DNA from: an actinobacterium acMicro-4
GTDB lineage: Bacteria; Actinomycetota; Actinomycetes; Actinomycetales; Microbacteriaceae
Direction: 5' to 3'
Assembly (NCBI GenBank): GCA_000754445.1
Contig: JNSD01000002.1
Coordinates: 62,001-126,000 of the forward strand
DNA: 64,000 bases
In this document: piece by piece, positions 54,310 through 64,000 of the stretch
How the letters are laid out: each line of letters begins with the position of its first letter
Numbering within the stretch: position 1 is the first letter of the stretch
The notes under the pieces: generated by a model
The model's database searches: none
The model's input: only the letters and a program-made list of their open reading frames with translations
What the model was told of the DNA's origin: nothing
Made by a program: the position numbers and the translations under genes

Positions 54310-56406
54310 ATGGCTTCGATTTTCTCCGACCTCGACCGGCGGGCAGTGGATACAGCTCGCGTTCTCGCGGTGGACGCCGTCGAGAAAGTAGGGAATGGTC
54401 ACCCGGGAACCGCCATGAGCCTTGCCCCTGTTGCCTATCTGCTCTACCAAAAGGTCATGAGCATCGACCCCAGCGACCCCCATTGGCTCGGTCGCGATCG
54501 CTTCATCCTCTCGGCTGGCCACTCCTCCTTGACCCAGTACGTTCAGCTCTACCTGGGCGGGCTCGGCCTTGAACTCGATGACCTCAAGGCGCTTCGGACA
54601 TGGGGTTCGCTGACGCCTGGCCACCCAGAGTTTGGCCACACAGATCACGTTGAAATCACCACGGGGCCTCTGGGCCAAGGTCTCGCATCGGCAACTGGAT
54701 TTGCCTATGCTTCTCGTTTCGAACGTGAGCTGTTGGATCCACACACACCCGCTGGCGACTCAGTCTTTGATCACGTCATCTACGTCATTGCCAGTGATGG
54801 TGACATGCAAGAGGGTGTGACGGCTGAGGCCGCGTCCCTTGCCGGTCATCAGAAGCTTGGCAACCTGGTCGTCCTCTACGACGCCAATAAAATCTCGATT
54901 GAAGACGACACCGACATTGCCTTTACCGAGGACGTGAGTGCGCGGTACAAGGCCTATGGCTGGGATGTCCACACGGTTGACTTCGGCGATGCTTCGTCCT
55001 ACAACGAGGACGTTGACGCTCTTTTCGCTGCCATTGAAGCCGCTAAGGCGGAGACGTCGAGACCCTCGCTCATCACCCTCAAGACCATTATCGGCTGGCC
55101 AGCACCCACCAAACAGAACACCGGAAAGATCCACGGATCAGCCCTCGGCGCCGATGAGGCATCTGCGCTGAAGGCGGTACTGGGTTTCCCAACTGACCAG
55201 AGTTTCGTCGTGGAACCAGAGGTTATCGAGCACTCGCGTGGACTCCGAGAGCGCTCGGCAGCCGCCCGCTCGAAGTGGGACGCCCGGTTTACGCAGTGGG
55301 TGTCTGCAAATCCGGATCGCGCTGCACTACTCGAGAGGCTGCAGTCTGGCTCCCTACCGGATCTTGCCGGAGTGCTACCCACCTTTGAGGGCCTGGAGAA
55401 GCTTTCCACCAGGCAGGCTTCAGGCGAAGTCATCAACGCTCTTGCTGCGGCCCTGCCGGAGCTGTGGGGTGGTTCTGCGGACTTGGCCGAATCAAACCTC
55501 ACCACTATTAAAGGTGCCCAGTCTTTTGCGCCCCCAGAGCATTCAACCAACGAGTGGACTGCCTCCTACTCCGGCCGCGTTTTGCACTTTGGCATCCGAG
55601 AACATGCAATGGCCTCGATACTCAACGGAATCCTTTTGCACGGACCAACCCGAGCATTTGTGGGCACCTTCCTCATCTTCAGTGACTATATGCGCCCGGC
55701 CATCAGGCTTGCCGCGCTCATGAAGATTCCCGCGCTTTATGTGTGGACCCACGATTCCATAGGCCTCGGCGAGGACGGCCCGACCCACCAGCCAGTCGAA
55801 CAGCTCTCCAGTCTGCGCGCTATCCCAGGCCTCGACGTTGTTCGCCCGGCTGACGCGCACGAAACCGCGTGGGCGTGGAAGACCATGATGGAGCGCAGGA
55901 CGCGCCCTGCCGGTATTGCGCTCACTCGTCAAGCGGTGCCGGTTCTTGCCCGAGGCAGCGGCGTGGCCACGAGCACGGTCCTCGCTCATGCGTCCCACAC
56001 TGCGCACGGCGGATATGTTGTGGTTGAAGGCTCCCGCGCTCCCGAGTGCATCCTCATCGCGACGGGCTCGGAAGTAGCTTTGGCTCTGAAGGCTCGCGAC
56101 GAGCTCGAGGCGACGGGTATCTCTACACGGGTTGTGTCCATGCCCTGCGTGGAGTGGTTCGATGAGCAGAGCGCCAGCTACCGCGACTCTGTGCTGCCCT
56201 CCGCCGTTCGCGCACGGGTGAGTGTCGAAGCCGGTATCGCCCAGAGTTGGCAGAAGTTCTTGGGCGATCACGGTCGCGCTGTATCGCTGGAACACTTTGG
56301 TGCCTCAGCAGACGCGGACACCCTCTATCGCGAGTTCGGCATCACAGTCGACGCTGTGGTGGCGGCTGCCACTGCCAGCATTGCTTCTACGAGGAAAGAA
56401 GGCTGA
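54310..56406 (+). CDS. tkt: transketolase
   Basis: Thiamine-diphosphate enzyme of the non-oxidative pentose phosphate pathway. Signatures: EKVGNGHPGTAMSLAP, ThDP motif SDGDMQEGVTAEAASLAGH followed by VVLYDANKISI, pyrimidine-binding domain VWTHDSIGLGEDGPTHQPVEQ and the C-terminal domain (ATGSEVALALKARD). 698 aa. ATG 54310 gives the best spacing to AAAAGGA; GTG 54304 is possible. Two bases separate its stop from tal. Confidence 0.95.
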   Translation: MASIFSDLDRRAVDTARVLAVDAVEKVGNGHPGTAMSLAPVAYLLYQKVMSIDPSDPHWLGRDRFILSAGHSSLTQYVQLYLGGLGLELDDLKALRTWGSLTPGHPEFGHTDHVEITTGPLGQGLASATGFAYASRFERELLDPHTPAGDSVFDHVIYVIASDGDMQEGVTAEAASLAGHQKLGNLVVLYDANKISIEDDTDIAFTEDVSARYKAYGWDVHTVDFGDASSYNEDVDALFAAIEAAKAETSRPSLITLKTIIGWPAPTKQNTGKIHGSALGADEASALKAVLGFPTDQSFVVEPEVIEHSRGLRERSAAARSKWDARFTQWVSANPDRAALLERLQSGSLPDLAGVLPTFEGLEKLSTRQASGEVINALAAALPELWGGSADLAESNLTTIKGAQSFAPPEHSTNEWTASYSGRVLHFGIREHAMASILNGILLHGPTRAFVGTFLIFSDYMRPAIRLAALMKIPALYVWTHDSIGLGEDGPTHQPVEQLSSLRAIPGLDVVRPADAHETAWAWKTMMERRTRPAGIALTRQAVPVLARGSGVATSTVLAHASHTAHGGYVVVEGSRAPECILIATGSEVALALKARDELEATGISTRVVSMPCVEWFDEQSASYRDSVLPSAVRARVSVEAGIAQSWQKFLGDHGRAVSLEHFGASADADTLYREFGITVDAVVAAATASIASTRKEG

Positions 56407-56407
56407 C

Positions 56408-57517
56408 GTGTCCGATTCCCCCACGCAGCAGCTCGCGTCGCTTGGAGCCAGTATCTGGCTTGATGACCTTTCCAAGGATCGTCTCACCTCTGGGTCCTTG
56501 GCCGAGCTCATTGCTCGCCACAACGTGGTGGGGGTCACCAGCAATCCCACGATCTTCGCTGGCTCGGTTGCCGGCAGTGATTCTTACGCTCCGGATATCC
56601 AGGCCATGAAGCGTGAAGGTGTGACCGCTGAAGAAGCTGTGTTTCGCATCATGATTAGCGATGTGCAGGGCGCGTGTGACCTGCTCCGTCCTCTCTATGA
56701 CAAGACCAGTGGTGTTGATGGACGCGTGTCTCTCGAGGTGTCCCCTCTGCTGGCCCGCGACACCGAGGGGTCTGTTGCTCAAGCCCTGGAGTTGTGGACT
56801 GCGGTTAGCCGCGAGAATCTGATGATCAAGATTCCCGCCACCCGCGAGGGTTTGCCGGCCATCACTCGCGTTCTGGCTGAGGGGATTAGCGTCAACGTGA
56901 CGCTCATCTTCAGCATCGAGCGCTATCGCGAGGTCATCGACGCTTATTTTGCGGGAATCGAGCTCGCTCATAAAGCCGGTCACGATGTCTCTCGGATTCA
57001 CTCTGTTGCATCGTTCTTCGTCTCACGTGTCGATAGCGCGGTGGATGCCACACTCGATGCGCTCGGTAGCCCGGAGGCCAAGGCCTTACGATCGAGTGCC
57101 GCCGTGGCGAATGCTCGTTTGGCCTACCAGCTGTTCCAGGAGCGCCATGCCTCGGAATCGGTTGCCAGCCTTCTGTCAGCGGGAATGAACGCCCAGCGCC
57201 CGCTGTGGGCCTCGACGGGTGTGAAGGACCCTGCTCTGCCCCCGGCGCTGTATGTGACCGAGCTCGCGGTGAAACAGACCGTCAACACGATGCCTGAGAA
57301 GACCCTGCGCGCGGTTGCCGATTTCGCGGGGCCGATCGCCGATCGCGTAACAGGCGACTACGCTCAGGCTGCCAAGGTCATGGCAGGCCTCGCGGCGCTG
57401 GGGATCTCGATCGACACAGTCACCGATGAGCTTGAGCGCGACGGGGTAGCCAAGTTTGTTCAGTCCTGGCACGAGCTACTGGACACCGTCCAGAGCGCCA
57501 TGGATCAAGCCGAGTAA
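56408..57517 (+). CDS. tal: transaldolase
   Basis: Transfers a dihydroxyacetone unit between sugar phosphates through a lysine Schiff base. GVTSNPTIFAGS and the active-site NLMIKIPATREG (Lys in IKIPAT) define it; RPLWASTGVKDP is the conserved C-terminal block. 369 aa, the long actinobacterial form. GTG 56408. Followed four bases later by pgi. Confidence 0.95.
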   Translation: MSDSPTQQLASLGASIWLDDLSKDRLTSGSLAELIARHNVVGVTSNPTIFAGSVAGSDSYAPDIQAMKREGVTAEEAVFRIMISDVQGACDLLRPLYDKTSGVDGRVSLEVSPLLARDTEGSVAQALELWTAVSRENLMIKIPATREGLPAITRVLAEGISVNVTLIFSIERYREVIDAYFAGIELAHKAGHDVSRIHSVASFFVSRVDSAVDATLDALGSPEAKALRSSAAVANARLAYQLFQERHASESVASLLSAGMNAQRPLWASTGVKDPALPPALYVTELAVKQTVNTMPEKTLRAVADFAGPIADRVTGDYAQAAKVMAGLAALGISIDTVTDELERDGVAKFVQSWHELLDTVQSAMDQAE

Positions 57518-57521
57518 ACGA

Positions 57522-59069
57522 GTGATAGTTGCGCTTGAGCCCTCCTTGGAACAGGGAATCGGCTCTGTGCTCGACACCGCGGTGGCGCAGCGTTTCGCCA
57601 GCCGACTTTTTGCGAAGGACCCAACGCTGTGGGGACAGGCAGCACTGAACGAGGCGAGTATCCGCTTGGGATGGGTCGATGACCCTCAGGCTCAGCGCGC
57701 GCTTGTCGGTGAAATCTCTGATTTGCGCGAGGCTCTACTCGCCGAGGGTGCCTCTCGTGTCATTCTGTGCGGGATGGGTGGCTCGTCCTTAGGGCCTGAG
57801 GTCATGTGCGCGAGTGCCGGAGTGCCCCTTGTCGTGATCGACACTACTCACGGCGATGTCCTGGCCCCAGTGCTGGGAAGCGACCTCTCCGATGCTGTCG
57901 TGGTGGTCTCGTCCAAGTCGGGCGGGACGGTGGAGACTGATTCGGCTCGTCGAATTTTCGAGAAGGCACTGATGGATCAGGGCCTGTGCCCCACGAGTCG
58001 CATTGTCGTGGTGACTGACCCAGATTCGCCGTTGCACCAAGAATCAGTTGCCTCTGGCTATCAGGTTTTCTTGGCGAACCCGTCCGTGGGCGGACGGTAT
58101 TCGGCCCTCACGGCGTTTGGGCTCGTGCCCTGTGGCCTTGCCGGCATGGACCTCGTTTCTCTTCTTGATGAGGCTCACCAGGCGTGGAGCACGCTGTCTA
58201 TGGATGCGCCCTCGAATCCTGGGCTACGCCTGGGAGCGGCACTCGCCAACGGTGCGCCAGAGCGAAACAAAATACTCCTAGCTGATGCCCCGGGGATGCC
58301 CGGCTTTGGAGACTGGGTCGAGCAGCTGGTCGCTGAATCAACGGGCAAGGACGGACGGGGGCTTCTCCCTGTGGTGGGGTCCGGTCTCAGAGATTCAGAT
58401 GATTGTCTCACCGTGGGGAGTGTCGGCTCCGCGGCGAGCGTGCACATCACCGGTGGCCTCGGCGCGCAGATGCTGCTCTGGGAGGTCGCTACAGTGTTTG
58501 CGGCCGCGCAGCTCGGGGTTAATCCCTTCGACCAGCCGAACGTGGAGAGCGCCAAGATTGCGGCCAGGGAACTTCTCTCCCGAGAGGCCGGACACACTGC
58601 CGACAGTGACCCCCGTGAAGCGATGTCCGTCTGGGCGTCTTTCGACGACGGTGGCTCACCGGAGACACTCATCGAGGCTCTGCTTCGCCTGGTCGGCCCG
58701 TCGTCCTATGTGGCGTTGTGTGTATTCGGAGATAGCGCAGAGCAAGCACCGTGGCGTGCTGTGGCAACGTCTCTTGAGCAGAACACCAATAGACCGGTCA
58801 CCGTGGGGTTTGGCCCAAGATTCCTGCACTCGACCGGACAGTTTCACAAAGGCGGACCTGCCGAGGGAGTCTTTATCCAGATCGTCGAAGTTCCGACCGC
58901 ATCGTTCGAGATTCCAGGACGTGACTTTGACTGCACGGGTCTTCTTGTTGCCCAAGCCAGAGGGGATGCCCAGGTTATCGCCGAGAGCGGGCAACCCATT
59001 CTCAGCATCACGGTGCGAAGCGAGGAGGCGAGACGCCGTGTTCGTGAACTGCTCTCGTCAACTACTTAG
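57522..59069 (+). CDS. pgi: glucose-6-phosphate isomerase
   Basis: Interconverts glucose-6-phosphate and fructose-6-phosphate. GMGGSSLGPEV, SSKSGGTVETDSARR and the STGKDGRGLLPVVG region, with GFGPRFLHSTGQFHKGGP near the end, match the Pgi branch found next to tal or fused to it. 515 aa from GTG 57522, four bases after tal. Its TAG interlocks with rbpA in TTAG at 59066-59069. In relatives zwf-opcA-pgl come next; they are absent here. Confidence 0.9.
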   Translation: MIVALEPSLEQGIGSVLDTAVAQRFASRLFAKDPTLWGQAALNEASIRLGWVDDPQAQRALVGEISDLREALLAEGASRVILCGMGGSSLGPEVMCASAGVPLVVIDTTHGDVLAPVLGSDLSDAVVVVSSKSGGTVETDSARRIFEKALMDQGLCPTSRIVVVTDPDSPLHQESVASGYQVFLANPSVGGRYSALTAFGLVPCGLAGMDLVSLLDEAHQAWSTLSMDAPSNPGLRLGAALANGAPERNKILLADAPGMPGFGDWVEQLVAESTGKDGRGLLPVVGSGLRDSDDCLTVGSVGSAASVHITGGLGAQMLLWEVATVFAAAQLGVNPFDQPNVESAKIAARELLSREAGHTADSDPREAMSVWASFDDGGSPETLIEALLRLVGPSSYVALCVFGDSAEQAPWRAVATSLEQNTNRPVTVGFGPRFLHSTGQFHKGGPAEGVFIQIVEVPTASFEIPGRDFDCTGLLVAQARGDAQVIAESGQPILSITVRSEEARRRVRELLSSTT

Positions 59070-59422
59070 AGACGGCCCTTTTTTTCGCGAAGTCTGGTGA
59101 GGGCGTCCTCAAGAATCTGAACTGCCTCTTTTTCCGTGCGCCGTTCTTTGACGTAAGCGAGGTGGGTCTTGTAGGGCTCGTTCACCGGAAGCTCGGGTGG
59201 ATTCTCCTTGTCGCGACCAGCCGGGAGCCCGGTCATGGGAGAATCAATCAGTTCTGGGATTTCTTCAGGGTCGATGTGCGCGGAGAAATAGCGCACTGTT
59301 TCATTTCCCATGGCGTCCCAATAGGACACAGCGATGCGGTCAGCCTGAATCCCCCGGTCCTGCTCCCCCATCGGCCCTGAGCCGACTCTGGTTCCTCGGA
59401 TAGCGCTACCACCTGATGCCAC
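59066..59422 (-). CDS. rbpA: RNA polymerase-binding protein RbpA
   Basis: Actinobacterial transcription activator that binds sigma factor and stabilises the open complex. The N-terminal tail SAIRGTRVGSG, central core with SYWDAMGNETVRYFSAHIDPEEIP and the basic linker plus sigma-interacting RRTEKEAVQILEDAL are visible. GTG 59422, eight bases after secG, gives 118 aa, the family length. The zinc-type cysteines seen in some RbpA proteins are missing, as in the short form. Confidence 0.93.
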   Translation of the reverse strand: MASGGSAIRGTRVGSGPMGEQDRGIQADRIAVSYWDAMGNETVRYFSAHIDPEEIPELIDSPMTGLPAGRDKENPPELPVNEPYKTHLAYVKERRTEKEAVQILEDALTRLREKKGRL

Positions 59423-59430
59423 TGGGACCC

Positions 59431-59676
59431 CTAAACATCGAAACGAGTGAACAAGCCAAGAACAACGATGCTCGAGACCCAAAAGAGCGACACAACCACG
59501 GTGATGCGGTTGAGGTTACGCTCTGCCACCCCTGAGGAGCCGAGGTTTGAGGTTACGCCTCCGCCAAACATGTCCGAGAGACCACCTCCACGACCACGGT
59601 GGAGCAAAATCATCAGCGTCAACAGAATGCTGGTGAGAGCCAGAACAACCTGAAACACAACGCGCAATACGTCCAC
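59431..59676 (-). CDS. secG: preprotein translocase subunit SecG
   Basis: 81 aa; two membrane helices (about 5-25 and 56-76) around a glycine-rich cytoplasmic loop GRGGGLSDMFGGGVTSNLGSSG, the SecG signature. GTG start with AGGAGG ahead. Part of gapA-pgk-tpiA-secG-rbpA, the classic actinobacterial order. Confidence 0.95.
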   Translation of the reverse strand: MDVLRVVFQVVLALTSILLTLMILLHRGRGGGLSDMFGGGVTSNLGSSGVAERNLNRITVVVSLFWVSSIVVLGLFTRFDV

Positions 59677-59721
59677 AACTACCTCCTGGGTGCAACCACC
59701 ACTATAAACGCTACGAGCGTG

Positions 59722-60516
59722 TTAACTATCCATCGTGACGTGCGCGGGGAACCGAACAATCGCAGAAAACTCGGCCACATCGAGGCTAGCGCCGCCGACA
59801 AGGGCCCCGTCGACATTCTCGCGTTTCATGAATCCTGCGATGTTGCCCGATTTGACGGAGCCACCGTAGAGTATCCGCGTGCGAGCGGCCGCATCCGCCC
59901 CGTGCTTGTCCTGGATAGCAGCTCGCAACGCTCGCGCCACAGTCTCGGCCTGGTCTGGCGTCGCCGCCTGACCGCTACCAATCGCCCAGACAGGCTCGTA
60001 GGCAACGACATAGTCGTCAGAGGACTTCAGTTGGTCCAAGACAACCGCCAGTTGGTCGAGGGGAACCTTGCTCGGGCCAAACTGTTCGAGGTCCTCCGCG
60101 GTCTCTCCCACGCACACAATCGGGACAAGACCGTTTCGCACGGCTGCTAGCGCCTTACCTGCAACGACGTCATCCGATTCGTGGTGATCAGAACGACGCT
60201 CCGAGTGGCCGACAATCACATACCTGCAGTCCAAGGCCTTGAGGAACACACCGGACACGTCACCTGTGTGGGCGCCGTCGTCATGAACGGAGAGATCCTG
60301 ACCCCCAAGGGCGAGTGGCAGGTCATCAGCGCCGATCAGGGTTTGGACTGACCGGAGATCAGTGAAAGGGGGGAACACAGCGACCTCAACCTGCTTCTCC
60401 TGGTAACCAGCGTCTTTGAGTGCCCAGGCCAACTTCTGCACAAAAGCTATCGATTGAAGATGGTCGAGATTCATCTTCCAGTTGCCAGCAATGAGGGGAA
60501 CTCTTAGCTCTGCCAT
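59722..60516 (-). CDS. tpiA: triosephosphate isomerase
   Basis: Glycolytic isomerase, (beta/alpha)8 barrel. AGNWKMN with the active-site Lys, VIVGHSERR with the catalytic His, [11 protein letters not shown] with the catalytic Glu, and [11 protein letters not shown] for phosphate binding. 264 aa. The ATG start overlaps the pgk stop by 13 bases. Confidence 0.96.
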   Translation of the reverse strand: MAELRVPLIAGNWKMNLDHLQSIAFVQKLAWALKDAGYQEKQVEVAVFPPFTDLRSVQTLIGADDLPLALGGQDLSVHDDGAHTGDVSGVFLKALDCRYVIVGHSERRSDHHESDDVVAGKALAAVRNGLVPIVCVGETAEDLEQFGPSKVPLDQLAVVLDQLKSSDDYVVAYEPVWAIGSGQAATPDQAETVARALRAAIQDKHGADAAARTRILYGGSVKSGNIAGFMKRENVDGALVGGASLDVAEFSAIVRFPAHVTMDS

Positions 60517-61721
60517 CCCAATATCTCCAATCCGGGCAACACTGTGCCCTCTAGAAACTCCAAACTCGCTCCACCACCGGTGGAGATGTGGCCGAAGCTG
60601 TCCTCGTTGAAGCCGAGCGCCCGCACCGCCGCAGCGGAGTCTCCGCCACCCACCACCGAGAGCCCCTGAACTGCCGTGAGCGCCTCGGCTACTGCTCGGG
60701 TCCCCGCCGAGAAAGCCGCGAACTCAAAAACTCCCATGGGCCCGTTCCAGAACACGGTCTTTGAACGCCGAATTACCTCGGCAAAAACCTTCTGACTTGA
60801 CGGTCCAATATCCAGCCCGATGCCAGCTGCTCCTGCAGGGCCAGACTCTAGCGCGTCTGAGGACAGCACGACGTGGGGGCTGTCCGCAGCGAAAGACTCT
60901 GCGACCACGATGTCGTCTGGAAGCACAATCTCCACGCCTAACTCAGCGGCCTTGCTGAGAAAGTCACGAACCGTGGGAATACTGTCGCGCTCAACGAGGC
61001 TGGAAGCAATCGCATGACCCTGGGCGGCGAGGACGGTGAACACCATTCCTCCACCGATCAGAATGTTGTCGGCGGCTGGCAGAAGCGCTTCAATGACACC
61101 GAGCTTGTCAGAGACCTTGGACCCACCCAGAACGACGGTGTAAGGGTGCTCAACGGCCTTGGTCAGCCGCGTGACAACATCAACCTCACGTTCGATGAGA
61201 AGTCCTGCAACGCTCGGGCGCAGCGACGGAAGCTCCACTACGCTCGCCTGTTTGCGGTGGACAACACCAAAGCCATCCGACACGACAAAATCAACATGGT
61301 CAGCCCACTCCGCTGCTAGAGCTGCACGGTCACTATCAACCTTCGACGTTTCTCTCGGATCGAATCGGAGATTCTGAATCACGGCGACGGAGCCTGGCGC
61401 TCCCTCCCGCACGCCCTCAAAGGCCGCTGGACCTGACACATGATCGATGAATCGCACCGGTCCTTGGATGAGATCGGCAAGCCGGGTGGCAACCGGGGCC
61501 AGGGAATACTTCGGGTCTGCCACACCCTCGGGCCGTCCTAAATGGCTCGCCACGACAACACGTGCTCCAGCGTTCCTCAGAACGTCGAGGGTTGGCAGAA
61601 AAGCCCTGATGCGCCCATCGTCGGTGATGACGCCGTCTTCGAGTGGAACGTTGGCGTCGACACGGAGAAACACCACCTGACCGGCCAGGTCAGGAGCTTC
61701 GGCAAGCGTGCGAAGAGTCAA
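60504..61721 (-). CDS. pgk: phosphoglycerate kinase
   Basis: Makes ATP from 1,3-bisphosphoglycerate. [13 protein letters not shown] at the N-terminus, [26 protein letters not shown], and the C-terminal ATP motif [14 protein letters not shown]. 405 aa, starting MTLRTLAEA. Three bases after gapA. Confidence 0.96.
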   Translation of the reverse strand: MTLRTLAEAPDLAGQVVFLRVDANVPLEDGVITDDGRIRAFLPTLDVLRNAGARVVVASHLGRPEGVADPKYSLAPVATRLADLIQGPVRFIDHVSGPAAFEGVREGAPGSVAVIQNLRFDPRETSKVDSDRAALAAEWADHVDFVVSDGFGVVHRKQASVVELPSLRPSVAGLLIEREVDVVTRLTKAVEHPYTVVLGGSKVSDKLGVIEALLPAADNILIGGGMVFTVLAAQGHAIASSLVERDSIPTVRDFLSKAAELGVEIVLPDDIVVAESFAADSPHVVLSSDALESGPAGAAGIGLDIGPSSQKVFAEVIRRSKTVFWNGPMGVFEFAAFSAGTRAVAEALTAVQGLSVVGGGDSAAAVRALGFNEDSFGHISTGGGASLEFLEGTVLPGLEILGWQS

Positions 61722-61724
61722 GGA

Positions 61725-62786
<1,062 letters not shown>

Positions 62787-62800
62787 TCAACGCCCCTACC

Positions 62801-63427
62801 CTACGAGATTAGCAGGGTCGCAGAGGCTCCAGCGCGGGCCGCCTCGAAACGCTTGGCGACATTTCCCCAATCGACGATGTTCCAAAACGCCTTCACATAG
62901 TCCGCTTTGACGTTCTGGTAATCCAGGTAGAAGGCGTGCTCCCACATGTCGAGCTGCAGAAGGGGAATCGTTCCCTGGGCGGTGTTTCCCTGCTGGTCAA
63001 AGAGCTGCTGAATAATCAGACGCTTGCCCACCGGGTCAAAGGACAGCACTCCCCAGCCCGACCCCTGAATACCCATCGAGGCGGCCGTGAAATGGGCCTG
63101 GAACTTGTCGAAGGATCCAAAGAACTCATCGATTGCGGCAGAGAGTTCCCCCTCCGGTGCTCCCCCCGAATTTGGCGCAAGGTTGGTCCAGAAAATGGAG
63201 TGGTTGATGTGTCCGCCGAGGTGGAAAGCGAGATCCTTCTCTAGACGATTGATGTTGGCAAAATTGCCTGTCTCTCTTGCCTCATCGAGCCCAGCGAGAG
63301 CATTGTTCGCTCCATCGACGTAGGCTTTGTGATGCTTGGAGTGATGAAGTTCCATAATTCGAGCGCTGATATGAGGCTCGAGGGCAGCGTAGTCATAGGC
63401 CAGATCCGGCAATACGTAGGGAGACAT
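62801..63427 (-). CDS. sodA: superoxide dismutase (Mn/Fe)
   Basis: Dismutes superoxide. Metal ligands are in the N-terminal helical hairpin (His in IMELHHSKHH and in NHSIFW) and the C-terminal domain (DMWEHAFYLDYQN with Asp and His). QQGSGWG-type MGIQGSGWGVL is seen. 208 aa. No signal peptide. AAGGA ahead of ATG. Mn versus Fe cannot be decided by eye, though GQ pattern fits Mn. Confidence 0.95.
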   Translation of the reverse strand: MSPYVLPDLAYDYAALEPHISARIMELHHSKHHKAYVDGANNALAGLDEARETGNFANINRLEKDLAFHLGGHINHSIFWTNLAPNSGGAPEGELSAAIDEFFGSFDKFQAHFTAASMGIQGSGWGVLSFDPVGKRLIIQQLFDQQGNTAQGTIPLLQLDMWEHAFYLDYQNVKADYVKAFWNIVDWGNVAKRFEAARAGASATLLIS

Positions 63428-63456
63428 AGCGTCCTTCTGTGGTTTGATGTGAGTTC

Positions 63457-63462
63457 AGTCTA
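63457..63462 (-). promoter_or_regulatory. putative -10 element of sodA
   Basis: On the minus strand TAGACT, about 30 bases before the sodA ATG; the leader carries AAGGA. No -35 is evident. Confidence 0.4.
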
Positions 63463-63486
63463 AAGGGCTGGGTTACACCGTGTCTG

Positions 63487-64000
63487 TCACAGCCCCTCAA
63501 GACCCTCAGGGACACTGGCCATAGTTGCTGGAATCCCCGCGTCTTCAGCCTTCTTATCGGCCATTGCGAGCAAGCGTCTAATCCGCCCAGCGACAGCGTC
63601 TTTTGTGAGTGGCGGATCTGCGTGGTGGCCAAGCTCATCGAGGCTGGCGTCGCGGAAGGACAGCCGCAACCTGCCCGCGTAGAGAAGATGATCCGGAATC
63701 TCGGGCCCCAGAATCTCCAACGCTCGTTCGACCCGCGCGCAGGCAGCAACAGCGGCCTGCGCTGATCGCCGAAGATTCGCATCATCAAAGTTCACCAGGC
63801 GGTTCGCGGTCGCCCTGACCTCTCTGCGCTCGCGGAGCTTCTCCCACTCCGACACCGCGCCAGGGGCGCCCATTGTCGTCAACAGATCGCTGATTGCGTC
63901 ACCATCACGGACCATGATTCGGTGTGCCATGCGAACCTCACGGGCTTTGGACGCCACGCCCAAGCGCTGCCCAATGCCGACCATGGCCATAGCGGCTTCA
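63487..64000 (-). CDS. whiA: sporulation/cell-cycle regulator WhiA, C-terminal part
   Basis: DNA-binding protein of Gram-positive bacteria, with a homing-endonuclease-like N-terminal part outside the window. The visible C-terminal portion has the helix-turn-helix region [20 protein letters not shown] and the ending [21 protein letters not shown], typical of WhiA. The frame stays open to base 64000, so the 5' part is cut by the window edge; an internal ATG at 63990 is not the start. In relatives rapZ and uvrC lie upstream. Confidence 0.93.
   Translation of the reverse strand, partial: EAAMAMVGIGQRLGVASKAREVRMAHRIMVRDGDAISDLLTTMGAPGAVSEWEKLRERREVRATANRLVNFDDANLRRSAQAAVAACARVERALEILGPEIPDHLLYAGRLRLSFRDASLDELGHHADPPLTKDAVAGRIRRLLAMADKKAEDAGIPATMASVPEGLEGL

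Overview
The window looks like a chromosomal segment of a high-GC Gram-positive bacterium of the family Microbacteriaceae (Actinomycetota), probably a small-genome, compact member such as the aquatic lineages. This is inferred from the actinobacterial gene set (DivIVA/Wag31, WhiA, RbpA, PafBC, HelY next to TatCA, QcrCAB with di-haem QcrC, CtaF, SURF1, DUF3043, DUF3099, the tkt-tal-pgi // secG-tpiA-pgk-gapA order), from GTG and TTG starts, and from very tight packing. No spacer exceeds about 200 bases and no mobile element, CRISPR array or phage gene was seen. I could not run database searches, so the family assignment rests on recognition only.

Layout: 0-9 kb holds divIVA, an RluA-type pseudouridine synthase, dnaE (replicative polymerase), a flavin reductase, hisD, nrdR, pyrD and a DUF3043 membrane protein. 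9-18.7 kb holds an M20 peptidase, an A-type Fe-S carrier, then the respiratory block: ctaC-ctaD-ctaF plus a GNAT gene on +, facing ctaE-qcrC-qcrA-qcrB on -. 18.7-23.5 kb has trpD, a NUDIX hydrolase, an atypical SDR, a glycerophosphodiesterase and lnt. A long minus-strand run from 31.6 to 21.9 kb reads HAD, trmI, FKBP, pafB, pafC, tatA, tatC, helY, lnt. After a PAC2 protein, uppP and tRNA-Leu(GAG) comes an SOS-type mutasome operon, imuA'-imuB-dnaE2 (33.7-39.4 kb). 39.4-48 kb carries an SpoU methyltransferase, a sirtuin, a phosphatase, a DEDDh exonuclease, rpmE2, a lone ABC ATPase, serB, fabG, DUF3099, a small Cys protein, SURF1 and an ABC-F protein. 48-52.1 kb is the suf operon (B, D, Rieske, C, SufT-like), 52.3-54.2 kb haem A synthesis (ctaA, ctaB), 54.3-59 kb tkt-tal-pgi, and 59-62.7 kb rbpA, secG and lower glycolysis, followed by sodA and the end of whiA.

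The genes form a coherent aerobic programme: bcc-aa3 respiration (QcrCAB + CtaCDEF) with its assembly functions (ctaA, ctaB, SURF1, Suf) and central carbon flow through glycolysis and the non-oxidative pentose phosphate pathway. DNA-damage control appears both as the regulators PafBC and as a mutasome with a perfect LexA-type operator. The most notable observations are: (1) dnaE is interrupted by an apparent one-base frameshift at a C5 run, with an intact 59-codon C-terminal continuation downstream; (2) the imu operon start combines a palindromic LexA box with a sequence resembling a PafBC-type promoter; (3) PafBC persists where the Pup-proteasome genes would be expected but are absent; (4) zwf-opcA-pgl and lspA are missing from places where related genomes usually carry them; (5) five convergent gene pairs interlock their stop codons in a single YTAG tetranucleotide; (6) many genes start 6-9 bases after a TANNNT -10 hexamer, suggesting leaderless mRNAs.
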